Below are positions 6,307 through 14,885 of a DNA stretch of 46,185 nt, piece by piece. The stretch spans positions 1-46,185 of the forward strand of contig NZ_KK211067.1 of NCBI RefSeq assembly GCF_000620085.1. Direction: 5' to 3'. The DNA is from Marinobacterium jannaschii DSM 6295 (lineage in GTDB: Bacteria > Pseudomonadota > Gammaproteobacteria > Pseudomonadales > Balneatricaceae). Every line of letters begins with the position of its first letter. Position 1 is the stretch's first letter. The notes below the pieces were generated by a model that saw only the letters and a program-made list of their open reading frames with translations, was not told where the DNA came from and did no database searches. Position numbers and translations under genes: made by a program.

Positions 6307-6561
6307 CGTTACGTACCAGGAGTATCGCAAGTTACAACCTCTGTTACATGTGAGCGCTCTGACTTGATATTCGTGATGGCATTTTGCGTCACGATTTGTT
6401 AGGGTTCGGCTATCTTGGTCTTAGTTACGACCGACACAAGTACAGCTTTCTGAAACCTCGCCTCGGCGGGGTTTTTTTATGCCTGTTTCTCAGCCCCTGG
6501 TGATCCCGTCCAGTCCCGTCTAATGCCGGGGGCTGACCTTTAACACAACCGGTAACCACTC
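6307..6561. other. late promoter/terminator region before lysis genes
   Basis: No gene is seen. Visible elements are TTGATA at 6364-6369, a dyad TCGTGA (6371-6376) and TCACGA (6389-6394) separated by 12 bases, TATCTT at 6411-6416, and a terminator at 6454-6478. A promoter followed by a terminator just ahead of lysis genes is the pR'-tR' arrangement used by Q antiterminators; no pair of promoter boxes here has ideal spacing. Confidence 0.4.
6454..6478 (+). terminator. rho-independent terminator upstream of lysis cassette
   Basis: AACCTCGCC at 6454-6462 pairs with GGCGGGGTT at 6465-6473 (one G-U pair), followed by a T run to 6478. It would stop late transcripts unless antitermination acts. Confidence 0.85.
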
Positions 6562-7155
6562 ATGAATCCTCGCGATATCACTATCGATAAGCTGCGGCGC
6601 TCGCTCGACGGCCTGGGTCACAAGTTCTTTGAGGCTGGTGACTACAACCTCAACCTGATCGGTATTCGCAGTTCGGATACTGACGCCAACTCATTCAATG
6701 ACCTTATCTGCCTGGCGTTCAAGCAGCAGGGGCACTGGAACCTGTTTGCATTCGCTGCGACGACTGATCCGGGCGTGTTCTGGCGCATGAGTCCAATGAA
6801 TCAAGCTGGTACTGCAGTGCTGGTACTGGGGCAGCATAAGGGTGCCTTCACGCTCGGACAGCACAAGGGCTATGACGCACTGACGCAAGCGCGATCCCTG
6901 CCGGTGTACCGTGACGACGACTGCGATGCTGACGTTGATGTGACCGGCACGATCGATAACGGTTGGCACGGTATCAATCTGCATCGCGCAAGCCCGCATC
7001 ACACAAGCAAGCAAGTCGATCGCTGGTCTGCTGGCTGTCAGGTGCTGGCTGATCCAGATGAGTTCGCCATGCTGATCAGTATCTGTGATCGGGCGGCGCG
7101 TGAGTGGGGGCCTAAGTTCACATACACCCTGATTGAAGAGGGTGATTTGGCATGA
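6562..7155 (+). CDS. putative cell-wall enzyme / endolysin with SAGC motif
   Basis: The 197-residue protein opens the lysis cassette. It has no signal peptide. The central part contains VLGQHKGAFTLGQHKGYDAL and LPVYRDDDCDADVD, then GWHGINLHRASPHH and WSAGCQVL near residues 130-160. The HxN-LHR followed by SAGC pattern recalls the His and Cys of L,D-transpeptidase-like (YkuD) folds (HG ... S-x-G-C), so a cysteine-dependent murein enzyme is plausible. I have seen similar unnamed proteins in phage lysis regions but cannot name the family. A proper lysozyme or amidase is absent elsewhere in the window, which supports the assignment. The stop overlaps the next ATG (ATGA). Confidence 0.45.
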   Translation: MNPRDITIDKLRRSLDGLGHKFFEAGDYNLNLIGIRSSDTDANSFNDLICLAFKQQGHWNLFAFAATTDPGVFWRMSPMNQAGTAVLVLGQHKGAFTLGQHKGYDALTQARSLPVYRDDDCDADVDVTGTIDNGWHGINLHRASPHHTSKQVDRWSAGCQVLADPDEFAMLISICDRAAREWGPKFTYTLIEEGDLA

Positions 7156-7445
7156 ATGAACGGCAGATAGAAACAGCTGCTTATCATGGGCCAGATCGGC
7201 GAGCAGGCGGTGAATGGCATGTCGATAAGACTGTGTCTATCAGCCACCTATTAACCACTCTCGCTCTGGTAATCGCGGCCTTCTGGTTCTTCGCAGAACA
7301 GGATAAGAAGATCGCGGAGAACGCCAAGGATATCCAGCATAACAGTGCAGCAATTCAGCAGCAGGAAAGTCGAGTGAATCGCAGCTTAGATGCGATCAAC
7401 TCCAAGCTGGACAAACTCATTGATCAGATGATTCGGGGGAACTGA
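7152..7445 (+). CDS. small membrane/coiled-coil lysis protein
   Basis: The 97-residue product has a polar N terminus with HGPDRRAGG, one membrane segment (ISHLLTTLALVIAAFWFF, residues 31-48) and a long helix rich in Gln/Asn/Lys (KKIAENAKDIQHNSAAIQQQ onward) that should form a coiled coil. This layout, between a putative endolysin and a small holin-like protein, suggests an i-spanin-like or holin-accessory function. ATGA overlaps are present at both ends, so the three genes are coupled. Confidence 0.5.
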   Translation: MNERQIETAAYHGPDRRAGGEWHVDKTVSISHLLTTLALVIAAFWFFAEQDKKIAENAKDIQHNSAAIQQQESRVNRSLDAINSKLDKLIDQMIRGN

Positions 7446-7600
7446 TGAGCAACAAGCTGAAACAAGAAGCGCAGAAGGCGTTAAAGAATCCGGTTGTTCG
7501 CAAGATCGCTACCGGATTAATCGTTACATTACTGGGTGGTGCAGGGATCGCAGTCGGCCCTGAGTATGTGTCTCTGGCTCTGGCATTCTTGGCGGGTTAA
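7445..7600 (+). CDS. holin-like 51-residue membrane protein
   Basis: The protein starts with a charged helix (MSNKLKQEAQKALKNP) and continues with two hydrophobic stretches, KIATGLIVTLLGGAGIAV and YVSLALAFLAG, separated by GPE. A short cationic N terminus with two membrane segments in a lysis cassette fits a class II-like holin. It begins one base before the end of the preceding gene. Identification rests on composition and position only. Confidence 0.5.
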   Translation: MSNKLKQEAQKALKNPVVRKIATGLIVTLLGGAGIAVGPEYVSLALAFLAG

Positions 7601-7603
7601 TCC

Positions 7604-7879
7604 ATGGCAACTACACGAACTGACGGAGCTGATCTGGTCGGCAGCGAATACCGCGAAGTGGTTGCAGACCCTCTTGCTGACGCGCTGATACAGAACCCCA
7701 CGTCGGGAATGATGTATCTGATGCTGTCTGATACAAAGCCACCACGTAATGCAAAAGGCGCGCACCGCCTCCCGCCTTATCAGTCCTGGCTACGCACCGA
7801 CACGGCCAACACCCCAGTCTTGCAGGGTAAGATCTGGATGGCTGCTGATGGTAACGCTACAGCTGCAGTGACCGAATGA
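7604..7879 (+). CDS. hypothetical virion-associated protein
   Basis: The 91-residue product (ATTRTDGADLVGSEYREVV, later PPYQSWLRTDTANTP) is unrecognised. It lies three bases after the holin candidate and overlaps the start of the adhesin-like gene (ATGA), so it is probably made late and may be structural or a chaperone for its large neighbour. The second half is rich in Ala, Thr and Pro. Confidence 0.5.
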   Translation: MATTRTDGADLVGSEYREVVADPLADALIQNPTSGMMYLMLSDTKPPRNAKGAHRLPPYQSWLRTDTANTPVLQGKIWMAADGNATAAVTE

Positions 7880-9222
7880 ATATCGTAAATCGCCCTCTGT
7901 CTTCCGGCCCATCTGCTGCAATGAGGCCGCTGGTATCTGCTATCAAGCGGTACTGGCTGCGGCGGTTTGATGCAGTGGTGGGGACTTATGCACAATTCCC
8001 AGCCTGGAACCCAGTTGATTTCCGCATCAGGCTATTGTTTGTCGCACCTGCAACGTCTGGCTGGGAGACGCTGATTGGAAATGACACTTGGGATAGCAAT
8101 GCCGGATGGCTAATTTATATGTCGGCAGGCGCTAACACTCTTGTGTTTCGCAATGCTGGCGGGGTGGAGTTGCCGTCGCAGAGTCTCACGCCAGGCACTC
8201 TATACGAAGCGGTCATAGAGCGAGCTGGCGATGATCACTCGATAACCGTTGCAGAGCAGACAAGTTCAGCGAATTTTGCTGCGGGCCACAGTGCAGCGCC
8301 AGAGCTTTATATAGGGTGCAGACATACCAACGACGGTACCGGGCGTACTGACTATTTTGATGAACGCATTCTCTTGGCTGAGCTGACAGATCTCAGTGAT
8401 CCGCAAAACAGCGTCAGGTATGGCAGATTCTGTCAGCCTGACAGAATTGTACCGAATGATTTGGCGGCGCTTGGTGGCGAGCTTGTAAACGGCGCTTACG
8501 TTAACGGGTATATTAATCTGGGTTCGGCTCAGCTAAACACAAATCTGGCGTCCCCGGCAACGCGAACAACGGAATGGTTACCTATATCAGGGCAGGCATC
8601 GCTCTGGGTTATTCGCACAGACTCGTCGCGGTTTATCATCCAGTTTTCTCTCGATAGTTTGGTGTCAGCAGAACCTTCTTATGCGGCATCGGGGAATATT
8701 GTTCATGTTCCTGACGGGGCAACGCATGTTCGGATTTATTACGGACACTCGTCAAATGCAGCGCCCGTTATTTCTATTAGAGAGGCCCCTGGCTACGGCC
8801 AGCTTCACAATCCTGCTGACGACTCTGTTTCTCGCTATATGCAGAAAGGCAGTGTGTTGCTGGGGCCTGAGTTGCTGGGCACGTCTTGGAGCATACAAGG
8901 CGCGGTGGTTGATAATGCAGACGGCACTTTTACTGCAGACGGTACTCAGGGCGGGAGCATTAACATTTACCAGCCGAATACCTTGGAGGAAGGTACGCAA
9001 TACCGAATGAGCCTGGCGGTATTGGATATTAGTGCAGGCGGGGTGAAAATGTTTGCCCACGGTGCGGCCACAGCCTTGATGGCCACGACAGGAGTGGTTT
9101 CTGCCGATCTTGTCGCTACGGGCAGCAACGCTACATTCTGGTGCGACCCAGCGTTCGCTGGCACGTTAAAGCCGCTGTCGACAAGACGGGTTATCCCGCT
9201 GGGTTCAGGGGTATCTCTATGA
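7876..9222 (+). CDS. putative phage adhesin with lectin-like modules
   Basis: The 448-residue protein appears modular. Residues about 45-170 (FRIRLLFVAP, GWETLIGND, GWLIYMS, LTPGTLYEAVIERAG, LYIGCRHTND) have the strand pattern of a LamG/concanavalin-like sandwich. Residues about 200-300 (NGYINLGSAQLN, TTEWLPISGQ, VHVPDGATHVRIYY) look like a second beta module, and 330-448 (GPELLGTSWSIQGAVVDN, LEEGTQYRMSLAVLD, NATFWCD) like a carbohydrate-binding jelly roll. It would bind host surface sugars or decorate the virion. It is separate from the tailspike at 29487, so the phage may carry two receptor-interacting proteins. Domain calls are by eye. Confidence 0.5.
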   Translation: MNIVNRPLSSGPSAAMRPLVSAIKRYWLRRFDAVVGTYAQFPAWNPVDFRIRLLFVAPATSGWETLIGNDTWDSNAGWLIYMSAGANTLVFRNAGGVELPSQSLTPGTLYEAVIERAGDDHSITVAEQTSSANFAAGHSAAPELYIGCRHTNDGTGRTDYFDERILLAELTDLSDPQNSVRYGRFCQPDRIVPNDLAALGGELVNGAYVNGYINLGSAQLNTNLASPATRTTEWLPISGQASLWVIRTDSSRFIIQFSLDSLVSAEPSYAASGNIVHVPDGATHVRIYYGHSSNAAPVISIREAPGYGQLHNPADDSVSRYMQKGSVLLGPELLGTSWSIQGAVVDNADGTFTADGTQGGSINIYQPNTLEEGTQYRMSLAVLDISAGGVKMFAHGAATALMATTGVVSADLVATGSNATFWCDPAFAGTLKPLSTRRVIPLGSGVSL

Positions 9223-9701
9223 TCGTTTGCTACACAATGGCCCCGGTGGCCAATCTGCCTGAAACGTTCGCGGCAGCGTATCCGCATTCTGTGCAGCTGG
9301 CGGCCTGGGCTAAGTACGGTACCCATTGCCGCGATACGTCCCCCGCTTATCTGCTGCTGATGCAGGGCACCGATCCCTCGGCGCTATTTGATCCGGATGT
9401 TGATCTATCTGGTACTCAGATTGTCTTTGTTGGCTCTGAGCAGCCTATCGCGGATCAGGCTCTGGTCGCTATCGGGGCTTATCTGTTCGACCCATCGGCT
9501 GACGGCTTGATCGTGATGGATCGCTCGATAGCTCGGGCGATGTATCGCCACCCGGCCCACCGCCTGATCGATTACGCCTACGACGGCCAGCAGGCGCTGT
9601 CGGATGACCTGGCGGCGATGGGGTTGTCTGTCGATCTGACCGGTGGCCTTGCTGATATTAAGCCGGCAGTCTGGGCGGCCGTGAAAGGCGCGTTGCTGTG
9701 A
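9219..9701 (+). CDS. hypothetical protein linked to adhesin module
   Basis: This 160-residue protein follows the adhesin-like gene with an ATGA overlap, which decides the start at 9219 over a longer frame from 9141. No family is recognised. The first half (CYTMAPVANLPETFAAAY, DTSPAYLLLMQGTDPSALFD) and the second (ADGLIVMDRSIARAMYRHP) suggest an alpha/beta protein. Its stop overlaps the GTG start of the DUF1353 gene. It may be an assembly factor or structural protein of the same module. Confidence 0.5.
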   Translation: MIVCYTMAPVANLPETFAAAYPHSVQLAAWAKYGTHCRDTSPAYLLLMQGTDPSALFDPDVDLSGTQIVFVGSEQPIADQALVAIGAYLFDPSADGLIVMDRSIARAMYRHPAHRLIDYAYDGQQALSDDLAAMGLSVDLTGGLADIKPAVWAAVKGALL

Positions 9702-10045
9702 TAGCTGTTGAAATTAATCTGCCGGGGTCCTGGCAGGAACGGCCGAGGTATCGCCTGATTCGACCGCTGACGGTGCTGGGTCGCACGATTCCGGCAGGCT
9801 TTGAGACTGATGGCGCTACTGTGCCGCGGCTTCTCTGGTCACTGTTCCCGCCGGTCGATCGCTATCTTTCTGCGGCCATTTTGCATGACTACCTGCTGAC
9901 TCAGGCAGAGCGTGAATTTGCTGACTGGGCATTTCTTCATGCTATGGCTGAACTGAATATCAAACCGTGGCGGCGTTGGTCTATGTTCCTTGCCGTCCGC
10001 GCTTACTCCATCTACAAAGAATCCCGCAAAGCAAAATCCTCTTAA
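9698..10045 (+). CDS. DUF1353 phage protein
   Basis: The 115-residue product matches DUF1353: TVPAGFETDG-type segment (IPAGFETDGATVPRLLWSL), then AAILHDYLL and a DWAFLHAM helix, the conserved Asp-Gly, HD and late helix of the family. Members occur in tailed phages near lysis or structural genes; their role is unknown. The GTG start overlaps the preceding stop (GTGA) and the stop overlaps the terminase small subunit start (TAATG). Confidence 0.8.
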   Translation: MIAVEINLPGSWQERPRYRLIRPLTVLGRTIPAGFETDGATVPRLLWSLFPPVDRYLSAAILHDYLLTQAEREFADWAFLHAMAELNIKPWRRWSMFLAVRAYSIYKESRKAKSS

Positions 10046-10587
10046 TGTCTGAATTCAACTGGACCGACAAGCGGCAGCAGTTCTGTCGTGAGTACATCGT
10101 TGATTTCAACGGTACACAGGCGGCCATCCGTGCCGGTTTTGCTGAGAAGTCTGCCGTGAAGCAGGCGTCTGAGCTGCTGCAGAAGTCCGAGATCAGCCAG
10201 CGAATTGCTGAGTTGATCGAAGAGCGTAGCGAGCGCACTGGTATCGATGCTGACTGGGTTCTGACTCGACTGCAGGATATTGCGGATGCCGATATCGCTG
10301 ATGTCCTGGAAGATGACGGCAGCCTCAAGCCGATTAGCCAGTGGCCCAAGATCTGGCGTCGAATGGTGACCGGTCTCGATATATCAGAGCTGTTCGAAGG
10401 CCGAGGCGAAGATCGTGAGCAGATTGGCGTGATGAAGAAGGTTAAGACCATTCGCTCTGAACGCCTGTACGAGATGATCGGTAAGCACGTAAATGTGAAT
10501 GCCTTCAAAGAGCGTGTTGAGTTGGACGCGACTGATAACCTGGCTTCTGCATTGGCGAAGGCGCGCAAGCGGGTAGCTGAAGCATGA
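10045..10587 (+). CDS. terminase small subunit
   Basis: The 180-residue product has the Terminase_2/XtmA N terminus: TDKRQQFCREYIVDFNGTQA, AAIRAGF, AVKQASELLQKSEISQRI, a helix-turn-helix that recognises the packaging site, then a central oligomerisation region. The start is set at ATG 10045, overlapping the DUF1353 stop; the frame is open further upstream but without family similarity. It is followed by the large subunit with a four-base overlap. Confidence 0.9.
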   Translation: MSEFNWTDKRQQFCREYIVDFNGTQAAIRAGFAEKSAVKQASELLQKSEISQRIAELIEERSERTGIDADWVLTRLQDIADADIADVLEDDGSLKPISQWPKIWRRMVTGLDISELFEGRGEDREQIGVMKKVKTIRSERLYEMIGKHVNVNAFKERVELDATDNLASALAKARKRVAEA

Positions 10588-12053
10588 GTGATCTGCAGCA
10601 GGAAATGATAGAGGCCGTCGCCTCCTTCACCCTGGACCCGTTTGGTTATTCGTACTTTGCGTTCCCTTGGGAGGAAGAAGGCGAGCTTGAGGAGTTTGAG
10701 GGCCCGAGGGAATGGCAGTGCGATATCCTCGCTGATATCCGCGACCACCTGAACAATCCCGAGACCCGCTTTGAGCCGCTGCAGCTGGCGGTGGCTTCCG
10801 GTCACGGTATCGGAAAGTCTGCACTGATTGGGATGGTGACGAAGTGGGCGCTGGATACATGTGAGGATTGCCGAATTGTCTGCACGGCCAACACTGACGG
10901 TCAGCTCAGAACCAAGACTGTTCCTGAGATCAATAAGTGGGCGAAGCTGGCGATCACCAGTGAATGGTTCACCAGCACCGCTACCGCCATCTATTCAAAT
11001 GACAGCGACCATATGCGGTCGTGGCGGGCAGACTTTGTGCCTTGGTCGAAAGACAACTCTGAGGCGTTCGCAGGCCTGCACAACAAGGGCAAGCGGATCG
11101 TCATTATCTTTGATGAGGCATCGGCCATTGATGATCTCATCTGGGAGGTAACCGAAGGGGCGCTGACCGATGAAGGCACGGAGATTATCTGGATTGCGTT
11201 TGGTAACCCAACACGAAACGTAGGCCGCTTTCGTGAGTGCTTCCGTAGGAATAAGAAGTACTGGAACACCCGTCATATCGACGCCCGCAACGTGTCTGGT
11301 ACCAATAAGAAGCTCTATACCAAGTGGGCTGATCAGTACGGTGAAGACAGTGACTTTATGCGGGTGCGTGTTAAAGGGCAGTTCCCGTCCCAGTCTGCGT
11401 ACCAGCTCTACAGCACTGCCTCTATCGATGCCGCTAACGGCCGGCACCTGCGCCAGGAGCAATACAGCTTTGCGCCGAAAGTCATCTCGGTGGATCCAGC
11501 CTGGACCGGTGACGATGAGTTCGTGATCGGCATTCGTCAGGGGCTTTACTTTCAGATCTTGGAGACGCATCCGAAGAACGACAACGATGTGCAGATGGCC
11601 AACCGGATTGCCCGTATTGAAGATGAGCATCAGGCCGATGCGGTCTTTATTGATGGCGGGTATGGCACCGGCATCGTCTCTGCAGGGCAGACCATGGGGC
11701 GCGCCTGGCAGCTTGTCTGGTTCAACGAGAAATCTGGCCGTCCGGACTGCGTGAATAAGCGTGCAGAGATGTACGTTGAAGTTAAGGATTGGCTGAAGCA
11801 AGGCGGTTCATTCGCTGAAGACCAGACGCTTTACGATGAGATGGTGGCGGTTGAGACATTGCCTGATCTGGAAGGCAAATACCGACTCCCGCCGAAAGAG
11901 GCCATGAAAGAACTGCTTGGTCGCAGTCCTAACCACATGGACTGCTTGGCAATCTCATTTGCCTATCCGGTCGCCCCGAAAAGCTCAGGTCTTGTGCAGG
12001 CTCACGGCCAGCAAGGCCACTTCACAAATCACGATTACAATCCCTACGACTAG
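10584..12053 (+). CDS. terminase large subunit
   Basis: The 489-residue packaging motor shows a Walker A-like SGHGIGKS near residues 72-79, the Walker B IVIIFDEAS near 172-180, and the RNase H-like nuclease with ISVDPAWTGDD near 301-311, FIDGGYGTG and a late NHMDCLAISFA. It cuts and pumps DNA into the prohead with the small subunit. Length is normal. The ATGA overlap with the small subunit gene indicates coupled translation. Confidence 0.95.
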   Translation: MSDLQQEMIEAVASFTLDPFGYSYFAFPWEEEGELEEFEGPREWQCDILADIRDHLNNPETRFEPLQLAVASGHGIGKSALIGMVTKWALDTCEDCRIVCTANTDGQLRTKTVPEINKWAKLAITSEWFTSTATAIYSNDSDHMRSWRADFVPWSKDNSEAFAGLHNKGKRIVIIFDEASAIDDLIWEVTEGALTDEGTEIIWIAFGNPTRNVGRFRECFRRNKKYWNTRHIDARNVSGTNKKLYTKWADQYGEDSDFMRVRVKGQFPSQSAYQLYSTASIDAANGRHLRQEQYSFAPKVISVDPAWTGDDEFVIGIRQGLYFQILETHPKNDNDVQMANRIARIEDEHQADAVFIDGGYGTGIVSAGQTMGRAWQLVWFNEKSGRPDCVNKRAEMYVEVKDWLKQGGSFAEDQTLYDEMVAVETLPDLEGKYRLPPKEAMKELLGRSPNHMDCLAISFAYPVAPKSSGLVQAHGQQGHFTNHDYNPYD

Positions 12054-12064
12054 GAGCTTACTTC

Positions 12065-12268
12065 ATGTGTAATGCACCAAGCCCGCCACCGGCGCCAGCC
12101 GCTCCACCGCCAGCCGCAAAACCTGTTAGCGCTGAAACCAAAGAGGCCCGCCGTCAGGAGCAGTCCGCTGCTAAGAACGCTAAGGGCCGCAAGTCCACGA
12201 TTCTCACAGGCAGCCAGGGTGTTCAAGACCAGGCTGCTACCACAAAAAAGACTCTTCTCGGGCAATAA
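12065..12268 (+). CDS. small Pro/Ala-rich phage protein
   Basis: The 67-residue protein begins MCNAPSPPPAPAAPPPAAKP and ends in a basic segment with ARRQEQSAAKNAKGRK and ILTGSQG. Comparable short proteins precede the portal gene in many BPP-1 or T7-like podoviruses; their function is not known to me. It stands three bases before the portal gene and 11 after the terminase gene. The ILTG/LLGQ tail is typical of this small protein. Confidence 0.65.
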   Translation: MCNAPSPPPAPAAPPPAAKPVSAETKEARRQEQSAAKNAKGRKSTILTGSQGVQDQAATTKKTLLGQ

Positions 12269-12271
12269 CCT

Positions 12272-13915
12272 ATGTCTGATCGTCGCCAAAAATTTGAGCG
12301 GCGTAAGGCTGCCCTCTACAACGACCGCCAAGAATTTCTTGATGAGTGGAAGACTCTTAGTGAGTACTTCCAGCCTCGTCGTGGCCGCTTCCTGCCAGGT
12401 GATCGGAACAAGGGCAAGTCTCGCGTCAACCGGATCATTAATAGCACTGGGCGTTATGCCGCTAATGTGCTGGCAAATGGCATGCATACCGGTCTGACGA
12501 ACCCGGCCCGGCCATGGTTCCGCCTGGCACCGGGTGATCGCGATCTGTCCGAGTTTGGTCCGGTGAAGCACTGGCTGCACATCGTTGAGAAGCTGTTGCA
12601 GTCGATCTTTCACAGCTCAAATCTGTATGACTCTCTGCCTCAGATCTATCTGGAAATGGGCGTCTTTGGTACCGGCTGTGTGGGTCTGTTCGAAGACTAC
12701 GAGGATGTGATTCGGGCCTATCCGTTCACCGTGGGGGAGTACGCGCTTGCCGTCGATCACAAGGGACGGACAGATTCGCTTTACCGTGAGTTTCCAATGA
12801 CGGTAGGCCAGATCGTTAGCCGCTTTGGCCTGGAGAGCGTTAGTCACTCAGTACGCAATATCTATGACCGTGGTGCTCTGGATCAGACGGTGGTTGTTAC
12901 TCACCTCATTGAGCCAAATGACGAGCGTGTCGACGGCATGCAGGATGCTAAGAATAAGCCCTGGCGCTCGGTGTATTACGAAAACGGTGGCGATGCAGAT
13001 CAGGTCCTGCAGATCTCCGGTTATGACGAATGTCCGATTATGTCTCCGCGCTGGAACACCATTGGTGGCGATACCTGGGGATCAGGCCCGGGTGCCGATG
13101 CATTGGGTGATAACAAGCAGCTTCAGCATCAGGAGAAAAAGAAAGCGCAAGCGATCGACAAGCATGTGGATCCGCCGCTGCAGGGGCCAGGCTCTCTGCG
13201 CAAAAGCCCCGTTACCACGCTGCCGGGCGGTATTACCTTCGTCGATATGATGCAGAACCAGAAGCTGGAGCCGGTTTACACCATCCAGCCGAACATCAGT
13301 GAACTGCGGGCGGATATGGCCGAGGTTGAGCAGCGAATCAACCAGGCCTTCTTCGTCGATATGTTCCTGATGCTGGCTCAGCGCGGGCAGCAGATGACGG
13401 CTACCGAAGTTGCTGAACGTCATGAAGAAAAGCTGATGGCATTGGGTACTGTGCTGCACCGGACCAGCTCAGAGCTTTTGAACCCGCTGATTCAGCGCAC
13501 CTTCCAGCGAGCTGTGACGGCAGGCATTGTGCCGCCCGTTCCACATGAGCTGCGTGAGCAGCCGCTACAGATCGAATACATCTCCATCCTTGCCCAGGCT
13601 CAACAGGCAGTTGCGACCAGTGCTATCGAGCGCATGACCGGCTTTGCTGGCAATCTCGCCGCGGTTGATCAGTCTGTGCTGGATAAGATCGATCTGGATC
13701 AGGCGATCGATGAGTACGGCATGGCGATAGGTGCGCCGCCACGCATCATTCGTAGCGATGACCAGGTGGCCAATATACGCCAGCAGCGCGCCGAGGTAGA
13801 GCAGCAACAGCAGCAGATGGCGATGGCCCAGCAAGCCGCCGAAGGTGCCAAGACCCTATCTGAAGTTCAGACCGGTGAAGGCCGGAATCTGATTCAGGAG
13901 GCGCTGGGGCTGTAA
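12272..13915 (+). CDS. portal (head-to-tail connector) protein, T7 gp8-like
   Basis: The 547-residue protein fits the Head-tail_con family: EFLDEWKTLSEYFQPRRGRF near residue 20, NSTGRYAANVLANGMHTGLT near 60 and the long C-terminal helices with QRGQQMTATEVAERHEEK near 370. It forms the dodecameric ring through which DNA is packaged and ejected. The end is glutamine-rich (QQQQQMAMAQQ). The stop overlaps the next gene by one base. Confidence 0.93.
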   Translation: MSDRRQKFERRKAALYNDRQEFLDEWKTLSEYFQPRRGRFLPGDRNKGKSRVNRIINSTGRYAANVLANGMHTGLTNPARPWFRLAPGDRDLSEFGPVKHWLHIVEKLLQSIFHSSNLYDSLPQIYLEMGVFGTGCVGLFEDYEDVIRAYPFTVGEYALAVDHKGRTDSLYREFPMTVGQIVSRFGLESVSHSVRNIYDRGALDQTVVVTHLIEPNDERVDGMQDAKNKPWRSVYYENGGDADQVLQISGYDECPIMSPRWNTIGGDTWGSGPGADALGDNKQLQHQEKKKAQAIDKHVDPPLQGPGSLRKSPVTTLPGGITFVDMMQNQKLEPVYTIQPNISELRADMAEVEQRINQAFFVDMFLMLAQRGQQMTATEVAERHEEKLMALGTVLHRTSSELLNPLIQRTFQRAVTAGIVPPVPHELREQPLQIEYISILAQAQQAVATSAIERMTGFAGNLAAVDQSVLDKIDLDQAIDEYGMAIGAPPRIIRSDDQVANIRQQRAEVEQQQQQMAMAQQAAEGAKTLSEVQTGEGRNLIQEALGL

Positions 13916-14220
13916 TGGATTATCAGGACGAGCTGTCTGACGAACAGCAAAGCGATGTCGGCAAGGAAAGCCGGCAGCACATGCAGCGCCAGCTGGACGA
14001 CCTGGCCGCTGTCATGGGCACCGAAGCAGGGCAGCGCCTGGTGTGGCGACTACTGGAATCAACGGGCATATATCAGCAGTCATACACCGGCGATCCCGCT
14101 TCAACCTACTTCAACGAAGGGCGGCGCTCTATCGGCCTGATGATCATGGCTGATATCCACTCTGATGAGCGCTGCTCCCACTCCTATTTCCAACTAATTA
14201 ACCAGAAACGAGAGGACTGA
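13915..14220 (+). CDS. Bbp19-like virion protein
   Basis: The 101-residue product has the Bbp19 pattern: LAAVMGTEAGQRLVWRLLESTGIYQQSY, then FNEGRRSIGLMIMADI. The name comes from Bordetella phage BPP-1. It lies between portal and scaffold, as in that phage, and is probably a small head or packaging component. Start and preceding stop overlap (TAATG). Confidence 0.8.
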   Translation: MDYQDELSDEQQSDVGKESRQHMQRQLDDLAAVMGTEAGQRLVWRLLESTGIYQQSYTGDPASTYFNEGRRSIGLMIMADIHSDERCSHSYFQLINQKRED

Positions 14221-14222
14221 TT

Positions 14223-14873
14223 ATGCCTCGATCTAAATACCTGGCCGCACTTGCTGGCCAGCGATTTCGCATGCCTGCAGATGGCGAAGGTGGTGACCTG
14301 CCGGGTGGTGATGCTGCCGGTGGTGGCGATCAGGGTGATGACCAGGGCGGTCAGGATGATCAAGGCCAGGATGGCGAAGGTGACAAGGGCGGTGATCAGG
14401 ACGATCAATCGGAAGGCGCTCCCGAGAAGTATGAAGCCTTCGAAATGCCGGAAGGCATGGAGCTTAACCAGCAGCAGATAAAAGCCTTCGAGCCGGTAGC
14501 CAAGGAGCTGAATCTGACGCAGGAGCAGGCGCAGAAGCTGGTTTCTCTGCAGGCTGAGATGGCTCAGGGCCAGCAGAAAGCCGCCGCTGATGCCTGGTCG
14601 GCCCAGCAGGAAGAGTGGGTGAGCTCCATTAAGTCTGATGACGAGATGAAAGACTTTACCGCCACCTCTGCCAGCGCCGCTAAGGCGATCAACCAGTTCG
14701 GTACTGATGAAATGCGTCAGATGCTGAACGAAACCGGCATGGGTAACCATCCGGAACTCGTCCGCTTTGCTGCTCGTGTCGGCAAGGCGATCTCAGAAGA
14801 TGGCTTCATCAATCCGCAGGGTGATACCGGCGGTAAAGACGCGCCGCTTCACGAACGTATGTGGAACAACTAA
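14223..14873 (+). CDS. head scaffolding protein
   Basis: The 216-residue protein begins with a short basic piece, followed by a very acidic Gly/Asp/Gln-rich region (residues 20-70) and helical C-terminal parts (NLTQEQAQKLVSLQAEMAQG). It lies directly upstream of the capsid gene, like T7 gp9 and BPP-1 scaffolds, which assemble the procapsid and then leave. The low-complexity acidic region is typical. It ends in LHERMWNN, common for this class. Confidence 0.8.
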   Translation: MPRSKYLAALAGQRFRMPADGEGGDLPGGDAAGGGDQGDDQGGQDDQGQDGEGDKGGDQDDQSEGAPEKYEAFEMPEGMELNQQQIKAFEPVAKELNLTQEQAQKLVSLQAEMAQGQQKAAADAWSAQQEEWVSSIKSDDEMKDFTATSASAAKAINQFGTDEMRQMLNETGMGNHPELVRFAARVGKAISEDGFINPQGDTGGKDAPLHERMWNN

Positions 14874-14885
14874 GAGGGCTAGTAA

